Positions 40,998-51,116 of a DNA stretch of 64,000 nucleotides are shown here, piece by piece (positions within the stretch are counted from its first letter, which is position 1; each line of letters opens with the position of its first letter). This stretch comes from Streptomyces sp. P3. Its GTDB lineage: Bacteria; Actinomycetota; Actinomycetes; Streptomycetales; Streptomycetaceae. Made by a program: the position numbers and the translations under genes. The notes under the pieces were generated by a model, which saw nothing but the letters and a program-made list of their open reading frames with translations, did not search any database and was not told the origin of the DNA. The stretch spans positions 3,162,001-3,226,000 of the forward strand of contig JAFEKX020000001.1 of NCBI GenBank assembly GCA_016893485.2, read 5' to 3'.

Positions 40998-41901
40998 ATG
41001 GCGAACGACGACCTCACCGTGGCGATCCTGGGCCCGGGCGGAGTGGGCGGCCTGCTGGCGGCACTTCTCTCCCGCGCCGGACACCGAGTGATCTGCCTGG
41101 CCGGAGAAGAAACCGCCAACACCCTCCGCACCAACGGAATCCGCGTCCACAGCACCCGCTTCGGCGACTTCACCGCCCCCGTGGAGGCCGACACGGAGCT
41201 CCGCGAACCGGTGGACGCCTGCCTGATCACGGTCAAGGCCACGACCCTGGACCAGGCCCTGACCCGCGTCCCGGCAAAGGCACTGGCCGACGGCCTCCTC
41301 GTACCGTTCCTGAACGGCGTGGAACACCCGGCCCACCTCCGCGCCCACTACACCCCCGCCCAGGTCGCCCCCGCGATCATCCGCGTCGAGTCAACTCGCA
41401 CCGCCCCAGGGGTGATTGAGCACGGCAGCCCCTTCGCGGAGATCGACCTGACCGGCGACCCGGTCCCCGCCCACGTCTGGACACCCTCGCCGCCGCCCTC
41501 AACGCGGCCGGCCCCACCACCCAGGTCCTCCCCGACGAGACGGCCGCGCTCTGGGCCAAGATGACCTTCCTCGCCCCACTCGCCCTCCTCACCACCCGCT
41601 ACGGCCTCCCCTGGGCGACGTACGCACGCGCCACCGCGGGGAGTTGACGTCCCTCCTGGAGGAGACGGCCACGGTGAGCCGTTCCTACGGCGGCCCGTCC
41701 GACCCCGGCGGGGCACTCACCCGGTACGACACGTTCCCGCCGGGGACCAAGTCGTCGATGCAGCGCGACGCGGAGGCGGGCCGCCCGCTCGAACTGGACG
41801 CGATCGGCGGGGCGTTGCTGCGGGCGGCGGAACGGCACGGTATCGCGGTACCGGTGGCGGCAAGGCTCGTAAGCGAGTTGGGGACGCCCGGCGCCAACTG
41901 A
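40998..41901 (+). CDS. ketopantoate reductase-like protein (ApbA/PanE family; frameshifted)
   Basis: About 302 residues. The Rossmann N-terminus VAILGPGGVGGLLAALLSRA binds NADP(H); LITVKATTLDQAL and LNGVEHPAHL hold the family lysine and asparagine. The C-terminal helical domain (LWAKMTFLAPLALLTTRYGL, SSMQRDAEAGRPLELDAIGG) is reached by a shift near 41475 and another near 41610. Panothenate synthesis genes are not nearby, so a 2-oxoacid or other substrate is possible. ATG at 40998 follows GAGAGGACAAG. Confidence 0.82.
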
Positions 41902-42224
41902 CGCCCTCCTCAAGCCTGGGGGCGCTGCCCGAGTTCCACGGGCGCGGGCTGGCCGCCCAGGCGGCCCGCGCCGACGTGGTGGCGGCGCCGGAGAGGCCCA
42001 CGTCGGTCCGCGGGCGCCGGAAGACCCCGATGGACGGGACGCCCACGACCACTTTCGTAAGGGTCATTCAATGCCGTCACGCCTTACGGACCAAAAGGCG
42101 AGTGGTGAAGATTGCCACGTCGACACCTCCCCGACCAGCGGTCGAAGCACTCCTTCCGCACCCGTTCGCGTGAAGTCCCTGAAGGAACTCGCGACCCAAA
42201 ATCGAACAGGCGTAGCATTACCGC
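41902..42224. other. gene-poor interval
   Basis: No recognised gene. A minus-strand frame beginning ATG at 42067 (MTLTKVVVGVPSIGVFRRPR) is open for over 50 codons and would initiate in a lower-GC stretch with a clear ATG, but it has no ribosome-binding site that I can see and matches nothing known. The last 60 bases should hold the promoter of the next gene. Confidence 0.3.
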
Positions 42225-42570
42225 GTGGCTACGACCTATGACTTCCCGAGTGACCTCCTCGCCGGTCAGGAGGAGCTGCATCAGGTCCGGGCCGAGCTGT
42301 CGGCCCTGCTGAAGCGGCTGCCCTGGTCGGTCGAGCCCCTGGACGGGTTCAGCGACACGGGCGGCTGGCGCAAGGTGGAGCGCCCGGCCTCCCCGGCTGG
42401 ACACCCGACGAACAGGCCGAGGTGGAGAAGCTCCGGCAGCGCGAACACGAGATCTGGCGGTCTTCGTCAGCGGCCACCGTTTCTGGACGGAGGTCGTGGC
42501 GGCGGAGCGGGTGGAGACACGGATGCGGCTGAAGCACGCGCATGAGGTGCCGGCGGCGGGCGGCGACTGA
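42225..42570 (+). CDS. uncharacterised small actinobacterial protein (frameshifted)
   Basis: About 115 residues of unknown family. Reading: ATTYDFPSDLLAGQEELHQV, LKRLPWSVEPLDGF, then after a missing G near 42393 GWTPDEQAEVEKLRQREHEI and, after another shift near 42462, FVSGHRFWTEVVAAERVETR and HAHEVPAAGGD. Mostly helical, soluble, charged. GTG at 42225. Confidence 0.6.
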
Positions 42571-42611
42571 GAGACCCCGGGGTCGGACGCGGCGCACCGC
42601 CGGTCCCGCAA

Positions 42612-43025
42612 CTAGGCCTTGCGCGGCCCCCGTTGGGCCAGCAACAGGGTCGCGGCGACTCCAGCGACGCCCGCGATCCCGACGACAGCTCCCACGGTCC
42701 TCGCAGTCCCGACGGTGCCTGTCGTGCCGACCGCCCGGAAGCCGCGCGTCGAGCGCCAGGACAGTACCGACCACCGCGACTGCGCGGACAGGACGGACCC
42801 CGTGCTCAGCCACGACCCGGCCGAGACGAACGACAGGGCCGAGCCGATCGAGCCGACCGAGAGCGCGCTCCCGATCGACCCGACCGACAGGCTCGACCCG
42901 ACGGAGCCGATGGACAGCACCGACCCCACCGAGCCGATCGACAGCACCGAGTCCTTCGACCACAGGGACAGGACGGAGCCCGAGGGGGTGGTGCGGTGCG
43001 ACGCCGGTGCGGAGGATGTGGTCAT
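42612..43025 (-). CDS. SxGSxLS tandem-repeat membrane protein
   Basis: A 137-residue protein. Residues 18-80 are a run of hexapeptide-like units of the form S-[IV]-G-S-x-L (SVLSIGSVGSVLSIGSVG, SSLSVGSIGSALSVGSIGSA), which predicts a beta-roll or solenoid. A single membrane span follows (GAVVGIAGVAGVAATLLLAQ) and the tail is RGPRKA. Similar repeat proteins exist in mycobacteria and streptomycetes without function. Starting ATG 43025. The reading is intact over the repeats. Confidence 0.68.
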   Translation of the reverse strand: MTTSSAPASHRTTPSGSVLSLWSKDSVLSIGSVGSVLSIGSVGSSLSVGSIGSALSVGSIGSALSFVSAGSWLSTGSVLSAQSRWSVLSWRSTRGFRAVGTTGTVGTARTVGAVVGIAGVAGVAATLLLAQRGPRKA

Positions 43026-43076
43026 GGACCCATCCTGCCCACCCCCCGCGGGAAAGTCCCCCTCGGTGTCCCCGGC

Positions 43077-43798
43077 CTACTTCAGGTGGCGGCCGAAGAA
43101 CCTGTCCCCGTCCTCCCGTTCGAACCACGGGGTGCCGAGGTGGCCGCCCAGGTTGGCGTGCAGGGTCTTCTCCTTGCTGCCGAAGGCGTCGAACAGGTCT
43201 AGGGCCCGCCGGCGCGGGTTGCCCTCGTCGTCCCACTGGAGCAGGAGCAGCAGCGGGACGGTGACCTGGCGGGCCTCCTCGCGCTGGGCGTGCGGGACGT
43301 ATCCCCGGCGAAGAAGGCGGCCACCGCGATGCGCGGTTCCAGCACCGCCAGCCGGATGCCGAGGGCGGTCCACCCCGAGTACCCGACCGGGCCGGTGATC
43401 CCGGGCAGGTTGAGGAGGGCGTCCAGCGCGGTGCGCCAGTCCGGGACCGCCTGTTCGACCAGCGGGCCGACGAGGGACTCGAGGATGTCGTCGACCGGCT
43501 CGCCGGCCCGCATCGCCCGGCGGAGGTCGGCGCGGGCCTGGTCGACGGCGGCGGCACGGGGCCGGTCACCGCACCCGGCGGCGTCGATGCAGGCCACCGC
43601 GTAACCGGCCGCCGCGGACAGCCGGGCCCGGGCCACCAGCCGGGGCTCCGCCTTGGGCAGGCCGTTGTTGTGGGCCATCAGGATCAGCGGGACCGGCGCG
43701 GCGGACTCGGGCGTCCACAGGGTGCCGGGGATCTCGCCGAGGGTGAACTCGCGTTCCAGGACGCCGTCTTCGAGACGTCGTTCGGTGGTGAAGTCCAT
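43077..43798 (-). CDS. dienelactone-hydrolase-like alpha/beta hydrolase (frameshifted)
   Basis: About 240 residues. PLILMAHNNGLPK is the oxyanion segment, GPVGYSGWTALGIRLA the nucleophile elbow (GYSGW), and GGHLGTPWFERED holds the catalytic His. One shift near 43305 leads into GYVPHAQREEARQVTVPLLL. The group contains carboxylesterases and peptidases acting on small substrates. The repeat protein lies 51 bases downstream and may be co-transcribed. Confidence 0.8.
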
Positions 43799-44007
43799 GG
43801 TCGTGCCTTTCGGGAGAGCTGCGTACGGCGCTCCCGGACGACCTATCGCCCGACCGCGACCCCGGAGGGGAGCACCCATGTCGTCACTGCGTTCACGGGT
43901 ACCACCTCCTCGCTCTCTCGCACGGCCTCCGCGAAGGTAGCAGCGGGCACCCCGGCCCGCCAACGGATTTCCCGGCACCCCCGCGGACCCGGACCCCGGC
44001 CATGGAA

Positions 44008-44037
44008 AGAGGCCCCGGGAACTCCCCGAGAGCCTCT
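44008..44037 (-). terminator. terminator downstream of tRNA-Val
   Basis: On the minus strand AGAGGC ... GCCTCT pair (with an inner CGGG/CCCG) and are followed by TTTCC, about 20 bases after the tRNA 3' end. Confidence 0.6.
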
Positions 44038-44056
44038 GACCTGCTGCTTATCCTGG

Positions 44057-44128
44057 TGGGCGCGGACGGTTTCGAACCGCCGACATTCGCCTTGTAAGGG
44101 CGACGCTCTACCCCTGAGCTACGCGCCC
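44057..44128 (-). tRNA. tRNA-Val (anticodon UAC)
   Basis: A 72-base cloverleaf on the minus strand. Acceptor stem GGGCGCG / CGCGCCC with discriminator A, D arm GCTCAGGGGTAGAGC, anticodon arm TCGCC-CTTACAA-GGCGA (anticodon TAC) and T arm with GGTTCGAAACC. The CCA end is not encoded. Confidence 0.93.
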
Positions 44129-44341
44129 AGGACGAGTCGACAGCCTACATTGCCGGGGGCCTGTCCTGCAAACCCGTATCGGGGAAGGAGCGGGTCGAGG
44201 GGAGGTCAGGGGCGTCCCGGGGTTTACCCCACCCCCGGTCCGGGAGCGCGCCGGATGCCCCCGCCGGGCGCCGCTCTCTACGGTCGTAGAGCGCCGTAGG
44301 AGCCACCAGGGCTCCGCGTCCGTCCCAGGGGGAGAACAACC

Positions 44342-45153
44342 GTGACCAGCACCGGCACCCGTAGCCGCACCCACACCCGTCGCCGCGCCGCCCGTGCCCT
44401 CACCGGCACCACCGCCGTCGCCCTGCTGCTCCTCGGGGCCACCGCCTGCGGCGCGTCCGCCGGGGACGACAAGCACCCCGACCACCGCACCTTCGCGCTG
44501 CCCGGCCGTACGCTCACCATCGATCGACTCCGACGACTCCGCGCTGGAGGTCGTCGCCGCGGACACGAACCCGGCGGGGAAGATCGAGGTCACCCGGTGG
44601 TGGCAGGGCAGCGTGACGATCGGGTCGGACCCGAAGGTGAGCTGGTCGATGGACGGTGACCGGCTGAAGCTGCGGATGAAGTGCTCCGGAGTGATCGCCG
44701 ACTGCTCCGCCAAGCACCGGATCGAGGTGCCGCGCGGGGTCACCGTGAAGGTGGAGGACGGGGACGGGAGCGTGCGGGCCCGGGGCTTCGCGGACGCGCT
44801 CAGCATCCGTACGCGCGACGGGTCCGTGCATGTCACCGACACCACCGGGCCGCTGACGCTGCACAGCGGGGACGGCTCCCTGCACGCCGAGGTGTCGTCC
44901 CGGCAGGTGCACACGACCACCGGTGACGGGTCCGTGCACCTCGAACTCGGCGCCGTACCCGACCTGGTGGAGTCCACCAGCGGCGACGGGTCGGTGACGA
45001 TCGCGCTGCCCGGGGACGGGGTGCGAAGTACCGCGTGACGACCAAGACCGGGGACGGCTCTGTGGATGTGTCGGTGCCCCGTGACCCGACGAGTTCTCAT
45101 GAGGTGACCGCCCACACCGGCGACGGAAGGTCACGGTGCGGAACGCGAACTGA
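44342..45153 (+). CDS. DUF4097-type lipoprotein (frameshifted)
   Basis: About 270 residues. A lipoprotein signal (ALTGTTAVALLLLGATACGA, Cys near residue 36; the lipobox is atypical) is followed by a right-handed beta repeat region with recurring GDGSV steps: VEDGDGSVRARGF, TRDGSVHVTD, TTTGDGSVHLELG, STSGDGSVTIALP, TKTGDGSVDVSVP. The DUF4097 family is surface-exposed with unknown role. Frame changes occur at 44523-44528, where the tetramer ATCG is doubled (ATCGATCGACTCC), near 45025 and near 45127. GTG at 44342 follows GGGGGAGAAC. Confidence 0.78.
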
Positions 45154-45224
45154 CCGGCCCGTGTGTTCGTCCTCTACCGGTGGGAGAATGACAGCGGTCA
45201 GGATGGAAGACACGGGAGAGGGAT

Positions 45225-46695
45225 GTGACGGCGACACCAGCGCAGCCGTATTCGCCGCTCACACTGCTCCGGCGTGTGCCGAGGCTCCGGCCACGGCGCG
45301 GTTCCGCAGCAGGTCGCGCCCCACAGCCCGACGCCGCGCCGCGTGAGGCGCACGCCCGCACGGGCCGTACCACCCGCGCGGCCCTCGACACCCTCACCCT
45401 GGTCGGTCTTCCCCTGCTCGTCGCGCTCGCCCTCCCCGTCTCCTTCGCCGGTGGCGGCACCCGGCGCTGGTTCGGCGGGCGGGCGGAGAGCCAGCGGGCC
45501 GAGGCGCAGGCGGCGAAGGATGCCGCGGCGGCCGCGTTCTACGAGCTGGACACCGCCCAGCGGGATCTGCGGATCTCGATAGACACCATCACCGCGGTCG
45601 ACGACTCGCCGGCCGCCCGCCGCGCGGTCACCGACTTCGAGGCGCTGGGCCGGCGCATCGACGAGGCGAGCGGCCGGTACATCAACGCCGTCGACGCGCA
45701 CGACCTCGACCGCGACGACCTGGAGGCCGCCGCGGCGAACCGCGCCCGTACCGAACTGTCCGCCGCGAAGGACCAGTTGGGGCAGGTCAAGCAGGAGCTG
45801 GACCGGTTCGAGCGGGCTCGGTCCGCTGCTCGGCAAGGCCGAGACCCAGCTCGCCCGGCTGGCACCCGCCGTCGAGCGGGCCCGGCAGGCGCTGCTCGCC
45901 GCCTCCAACGCCCTGGACGCCGTACGGAGTTCGGGCCTGCGGGCCGACGATCTCGCCGCCCGGCTGGCCGCGCTCGGGCCGGAGCTGACCAAGCTGAACC
46001 AGGGCGCCGGGCAGCACGGTGTGCCGCAGACGCTGGAGCGGGCGACGCAGGTCGCCCGGGAGGCGGAAGCCATCCGGGCCCAGGCCGATCAACTGCCCGA
46101 GCGGGCCGCCGAGATCGACCACCGGCTGGTCTCCCTGCGCACCCGCGCCCAGGCGCTCACCACCCGCGCGGGCCAAGTCGACCCGGTGCTCAGCGAGTTG
46201 CGCCGGCGCTTCTCCGCCGCGTGCTGGCAGGACCTCCAGCAGGTGCCGCAGCAGGCCGGGGAGAACGTACGGCAGGCCGAGCTCAAGCTGAAGGAAGCGC
46301 AGGCCGCGCGGGACGCCCAGCGCTGGCCGGACGCCACGTCCCTGCTGTCGACCGTGCGGGCCCTCCTGAACACCACCGACGAGGCCGTCTCCGCCGCCGG
46401 CGACCGACTGCGCCGCCTCAACGCCGTGCAGAAGGACCCCCAGCAGGAGATCGACCGCACCCGCTTCGCCATCCGGGACGCCCAACGCCTGGCGATGACA
46501 GGCCGCACCACCCCCGACCCCCGCCACGCCCGCCCCCTGGACGACGCGGTAGCCCGCCTGGACCAGGCGATCACCACGCTCGATGGCCGCCACCCCGACT
46601 ACTGGCACTTCCTGACGGAGACGGAAGCGGTACGCCAGTCAGTGGCCCGGGTGGTCACCCAGATCCGCGAGGAACGCGGCACAGCGAGCCACTGA
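45225..46695 (+). CDS. single-span coiled-coil protein (frameshifted)
   Basis: About 490 residues. After a basic N-terminus a membrane span ([20 protein letters not shown]) precedes about 390 residues of long charged helices ([60 protein letters not shown]), predicted coiled coil. The shift near 45825 (GGGCTCGGTCCGCTG) splits it. No family name known to me; perhaps a cell-envelope spacer or signalling protein. GTG at 45225, 71 bases after the DUF4097 stop, so possibly co-transcribed. Confidence 0.7.
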
Positions 46696-46734
46696 AACCG
46701 GGGAAGCTGTCGCGCCCTATAGCTGCAGCGCCCT

Positions 46735-46768
46735 AAAGGGGCGCGGGGAACTGCGCGACCAGCCCCCA
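46735..46768 (+). repeat. dispersed hairpin repeat, short form
   Basis: AAAGGGGCGCGGGGAACTGC then GCGACCAGCCCCCA, immediately after the coiled-coil gene and just before the end of the convergent NmrA-like gene. Confidence 0.75.
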
Positions 46769-46800
46769 CCGGCCCGCACACTCAAAACAACCGAGCCCCC

Positions 46801-47654
46801 TCACACCAACGCCGCAGCCAACACCCCCGCACCGACACCGGCGTCCTCCCCAACAGCTCCCCAACACGGGACTCACCTCAGCGAACTCCCCCGCCCTGCT
46901 CGCCCGGAACAACCCCACAAGCAACTCGGCCTGCCCCTCCGGCACCCCGTGCGAGACCAACCCGCCCGATACTCCTCATCCGACACCGTCACCCGCTTGA
47001 TCGTCCGCCCCGAGACCGACGAAGCCAAAGCAGCGACATCCGCGAGGTCAAGCGCCTCGGCCCCGGTGAGCGGCGGCGTCACCCCGTCGAACCGCCCCTC
47101 CTCGGCCAGCACGATCGCCGCAGCCTCGGCCAAGTCCCCGTGCGCCGTCCAGGACACCGGCCCATCCTCAGGCGCGACCAACTCCCCTGTCTGCAGCGCC
47201 GAGCCAAGAAGCATCACGGTCGTAGCCGCGTAAAACCCGTTCCGCAGCGACGTGAACGGCACACCCGCCGCCCGCAACCCCCTCCGTCTCCCCGTGGTCC
47301 GGCATCGGAGCGAACGGCGACGCCGGGTTCGCGCCCATGTGGCTGGTGTAGAGCACGCGGCGGGCACCGGAGTCACGCGCCGCGGCTATCGCGGCGCGGT
47401 GCTGCCGCAGCGCCGTGTCGCCCGTGCTCGCGGCGGAGACGAGAAGGATCTGGTCCGCTCCCTCGAAGGCGCCGGCCAGGGTCTCAGGGTCGTCGAAGTC
47501 GCCCCGGCGGACGCGGACGCCCCGCTCCGCCAACTCCTTGGCTCCCTCCGGGTCGCGGACGCTCACCGCTATCCGCTCCGCGGGGACGCGAGCGAGCAGC
47601 TGGTCCACCACTCCCCCTGCCGAGTTGCCCATTGGCTCCGGTGACGACGATCAC
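46801..47654 (-). CDS. NmrA-like NAD(P)H:quinone oxidoreductase / SDR (frameshifted)
   Basis: About 284 residues. N-terminus [12 protein letters not shown] (Rossmann), then [20 protein letters not shown] and [20 protein letters not shown], and in the second half [20 protein letters not shown] and [19 protein letters not shown]. These features match the QorB/azoreductase-like NmrA group. Shifts near 47625, 47285, 46960 and 46850 break it. GTG at 47654 follows GGAGG. It is divergent from a TetR gene across 104 bases with two palindromic sites. Confidence 0.78.
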
Positions 47655-47691
47655 GGCTACTACCTCCACGCAGAACAAGCACACATCAGTC

Positions 47692-47712
47692 GCTAACACT
47701 CACGACATTAGC
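47692..47712. promoter_or_regulatory. TetR operator candidate 1
   Basis: GCTAA-CACTCACGACA-TTAGC, an inverted repeat with an 11-base spacer in the intergenic region between the NmrA-like and TetR genes. Confidence 0.6.
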
Positions 47713-47729
47713 ATCGCTACCAAAGAAGC

Positions 47730-47749
47730 GCTAACGCTTTTCTGTTAGC
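47730..47749. promoter_or_regulatory. TetR operator candidate 2
   Basis: GCTAA-CGCTTTTCTG-TTAGC, same arms as site 1 with a 10-base spacer, flanked by C and G to give CGCTAA/TTAGCG. It ends 10 bases before the TetR start. Confidence 0.65.
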
Positions 47750-47758
47750 GTTTGACGT

Positions 47759-48461
47759 ATGCCTGCCGACGACGACTCCACCCCCGCGAGCGCATCCTCG
47801 CCGCCACCGCCCGCCTCCTCACCGAAGGCGGTCGCGAGGCCGTGTCGACGCGGGCCGTCGGGAGCGCGGCCGGAGTGCAGGCGCCGACCATCTACCGGCT
47901 CTTCGGGGACAAGCAGGGGCTCCTCGACGCGGTGGCCACGGAGGGCTTCGCCGCCTATCTCGCACCAAGACCGAGCTGGCGCCCACCGCCGACCCGGTCG
48001 CCGACCTGCGCGCCGGCTGGGACCTGCACATCGACTTCGGTCTCACCAACCCGGCGCTGTACCTGCTCATGTACGCGGAACCCCGCCATGGCGCGACCCC
48101 GCCGAAGGCAGCCGTCGCGGGCGCCGAGATCCTCGCCGGGCACATCCACCGCATCGCCGAGGCGGGCCGGCTCCGGGTGAGTGAGGAGCGCGCCGCGCAG
48201 CTGGTGCACGCGGCCGGCAGCGGTACGGCGATCAGCCTCATCTCCCTGCCCGAGGACCGCCGCGACCTCGAACTGTCCACGCTGGCAAGGGAGTCCGTGA
48301 TCGCCGCGATCACCACCGAAGCCCCGGTGACCGACTCCCCCGGCCCGGTCCCCGCCGCCGTCGCCCTGCGCGCCGTACTCCAGCGGACCGACGTCCTCAC
48401 CGACGGCGAGCTGAGCCTCCTGCGGGAGTGGCTCGACCGGATCGCGCGCAGCACGCCGTAG
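47759..48461 (+). CDS. TetR-family repressor (frameshifted)
   Basis: About 230 residues. DNA-binding domain: [40 protein letters not shown] and [18 protein letters not shown]. The ligand domain follows in other frames ([51 protein letters not shown]). Shifts near 47782 and 47963. Probably represses itself and the divergent quinone reductase-like gene via the two GCTAA palindromes, in answer to an electrophile or quinone. ATG at 47759. Confidence 0.82.
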
Positions 48462-48465
48462 ACCG

Positions 48466-48504
48466 CGTCGGCCCCCGTCGCTACCGAGGCGACGGGGGCC
48501 GACG
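48466..48504. terminator. bidirectional hairpin terminator
   Basis: A perfect 15-bp stem, CGTCGGCCCCCGTCG / CGACGGGGGCCGACG, with a 9-base loop, between the convergent TetR and amidase stops. Confidence 0.85.
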
Positions 48505-48526
48505 AAGCTGTGCAGGCCTACTGATC

Positions 48527-49697
48527 TCAGGTGCGGTAGGCGTAGTAGTACGCGTTCGGGTACGACGCGATGAGGCTCGCCACCGACCTGCGCAGGGTGT
48601 TGTTCGAGTGGTACGTGACGTACGGGACGCCGTTGCTCTTGGCCGTCACGATCATCGTGTGGTCCTGGCGCGCCGTCGCGGTCGAAGTCCATCTGGAGGA
48701 CGTCGCCGACCTCCAGCTGGTACACGTTCGCGAGCGGGGTGGTGCGCTTGGAGTTCTGCGCGAACCAGGACCACTCGTTGACGCCGACGAAGGAGTCCGA
48801 CTGGATGTCGGCGGTGCCGAACCACTTCGTGTAGTCGTAGACGTAGCCCGGGACGTGCTTCCAGCCGCCGGCCTTCAGGGACTGGCTGACGAAGTTGGTG
48901 CAGTCGCCGCCGTCCGCGTGGCCGTTGAAGTCCGGGTAGTCCGTGTTGTAGACGTTCCAGTACTTCTCGGCGTAGGTCGCCATCGCCTTGTAGTCGTACG
49001 CCGTGCTCGTCTTCGGGACGGCCACCGGGTTGCGGGTGGTGGCCGCGCGCGGCGCGTCCGGCATGGTGTTGCCGTCGTCGGCCGGCGCGGGCGACGCCTT
49101 CACCGCGGGCTTGGACAGCGTGTTGACGGCGAGGCCGCCCTCGTCGGTGTCCTGGATGGTCGACAGCTGCCAGGTGCCCCGCTGGTCGGCCTTGAAGGTC
49201 AACTCGTGGTGGGCCTGGAAACCGGTGGTCTTCGGCTGGTTGCCCACGGCCTTCGCGTACGTCAGCGTGGTCGTCTCGGTGACATCGGCCTTGGCGGTAC
49301 GGCCGGTCACCCGGGTCGCGTCCAGCGTGACCTTCGTGGTGCCCGCGCTGTACGTCTCGCCGAGCTTGGCGATGCTGCTCTGGCGGCCACGCAGCTGTCT
49401 CAGCGCCGACTTCTCGTCACGCGACTGCGTGCTGGAGAGACGGACGTCGCCGGAGAAGCGCGAGGTGGTCTGCTTGGTACCGGCCCCGCGGACGAGGGCC
49501 TGCGTGCGGTCGGTGAAGACCGCGTCGGCGAGCTTCTGGAAGGTCGCCTTGGTCGCGGCGTTCACAGTCGGGTCGTCGACCACTGCCGCGCCCGCGCTCC
49601 AGTTGGGCACGAGGGCGACGCCGGCGACGACCGAGGCGGCCGCCGCCGAGATTATGGCCGTACGGCTCCGCTTACGGCTCAGTTTTCTGGATTTCAA
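48527..49697 (-). CDS. secreted amidase_6-domain protein (frameshifted)
   Basis: About 390 residues. A signal peptide (TAIISAAAASVVAGVALVPN) precedes a beta-rich unknown domain, a Pro/Ala linker, and a C-terminal amidase_6 domain (pfam12671) with YAEKYWNVYNTDYPDFNGHA, catalytic Cys in GGDCTNFVSQSLKAGG and WFGTADIQSDS. One shift near 48680 leads to DHTMIVTAKSNGVPYVTYHS (catalytic His) and the end YPNAYYYAYRT. Such proteins are probable cell-wall or peptide amidases. TTG at 49697 is chosen because it has GAGGGG 5-10 bases upstream. Confidence 0.82.
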
Positions 49698-49806
49698 TGG
49701 TGTTCCCCTCTACGCCGGTACGCCTACCGGGCGAGGGCATCTTCGCACGCCATGTGTGGCCCCTGTGAAGAGGGTTGCACTTGGTCAGTTCACCAGTCGC
49801 GAGAGG

Positions 49807-51084
49807 TCACTTGACCACCGTGGACCAGTCGGGCGACTGGGGGGGTCCAGGCTGCGCAACTGCTGCAAAGTCTGGGGCGACTGCACATCCATCCAGTCCG
49901 AAAGCTCCCTGAAGGAGACGCACTTGACGCCCTTCTTCGTGCAGATCTTCGGGATGATCTGGTCGATGGCCTTCATGTAGATGCTGCCGTTCCAGTTCTC
50001 GAAGTGGTTGCCGATGAACAGGGGCGCCCGGCTGCCGTAGTAGACCCGGTTGAAGCCGGCCATGTACGAGTCGACCGTCTTCTTCTCCCAGTCGGCGAAC
50101 TTCGCGGGGTCGCCCTGGGTGGCGCCGCCCGACTGGTTGTAGAGGAAGTTGAAGTCCATCGACAGGGCCTGGATGTTGTTCCCGTAGGGGAGCAGTTCGA
50201 GCGGGAAGTCCCAGAGGCCGTCCTTCTTGGTGGGCCATATCTGGAAGTCGCCCGGGGAGCTGGCGTCGTAGCGCCACCCGTAACCCTTCAGCGCCTTCAG
50301 GAGGTTGGGCTGTCCCTCGAGGCAGGGGGCACGGCCGCCGACGACCTCCTTCTTGAAGTCGAAGGGCAGCGCCGGGATGTCGGTGTAGCCGGTGTTGGTC
50401 TTCCAGTTCTCGACGAAGGAGAAGAACTGGTCGATCTCGCTCTTCCACTGCGCGACGCTCCAGTCACCGCCGCCCTTGGCCTCGCAGAAGTGGCCGTTGA
50501 AGTGGGTGCCGATGTCGTTGCCCTGCTCGTAGGCGAGGCGGAGCTGCTCCAGCGTGTCCCGGATGTGCTGGTCGGTGGGGAAGTCGATCGCGGCCGAGCC
50601 CACCGGGTGCATCGGCGGGTGGTACAGGTCCCTCTTGCTCTTGGGCAGCAGGTAGATGCCCGTGAGGAAGAAGGTCATGTGGGCGTTGTACTCCTTCGCC
50701 ATCTCCCGGTAGTGCGAGAAGAGTTTGTCGTCCCCTGCAGCGCGCCGTCCCAGGAGAAGACCACGAACTGGGGTGGTTTCTCACCGGGCTTGAGCGGTAC
50801 GGCCTTCAACTGGTCCTGCTGCGGCCCCGTGTACGAGGTCGAACCGTCCCCCAGCACCTTCGTCTTGCCGTCCCAGGCGGGATCCTTCGACGACTTGGGC
50901 TCGGCGTTCTTGCCGGCCGACGCGGTGGGCGCCGTGTTGTCCCGGTTCAGCGCCAGGTACCGGTCACCAGCGAGGCGACGACAAGGAACACGGCCAGCGT
51001 GAGGAACCCCGGCTTCGGGGTACGACGGCGCGGTTCAGGGGCTCTGCGGCGGCGGCCGGACGGTGCCTTCGTCCGAGGCTTCAT
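49807..51084 (-). CDS. membrane-anchored NodB-like polysaccharide deacetylase homologue (frameshifted)
   Basis: About 426 residues. An N-terminal basic stretch and membrane span (GFLTLAVFLVVASLVTG), a linker, then a NodB fold: motif 1 is VVFSWDGALQG (canonical TFDDGP), motif 2 DIGTHFNGHFC (H-x3-H), motif 3 RAPCLEGQPNLLKALKGYGW RYDAS-type, motif 4 LWDFPLELLPYG and motif 5 FIGNHF. The first catalytic Asp of motif 1 is replaced. Shifts: near 50955, near 50735, and at a G7 run (49837-49843) just before the end. Starts 33 bases after the PBP stop, so one operon; it may trim N-acetyl groups from wall glycans. Confidence 0.78.
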
Positions 51085-51116
51085 GGGCGGCTCATTCTGC
51101 GAGGAGTTGGCGGTGG

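Noticed and set aside
42349..43569. 406-codon minus-strand frame across the 42-43 kb genes
   Set aside because: Low-complexity mixture overlapping three better supported genes in other frames.
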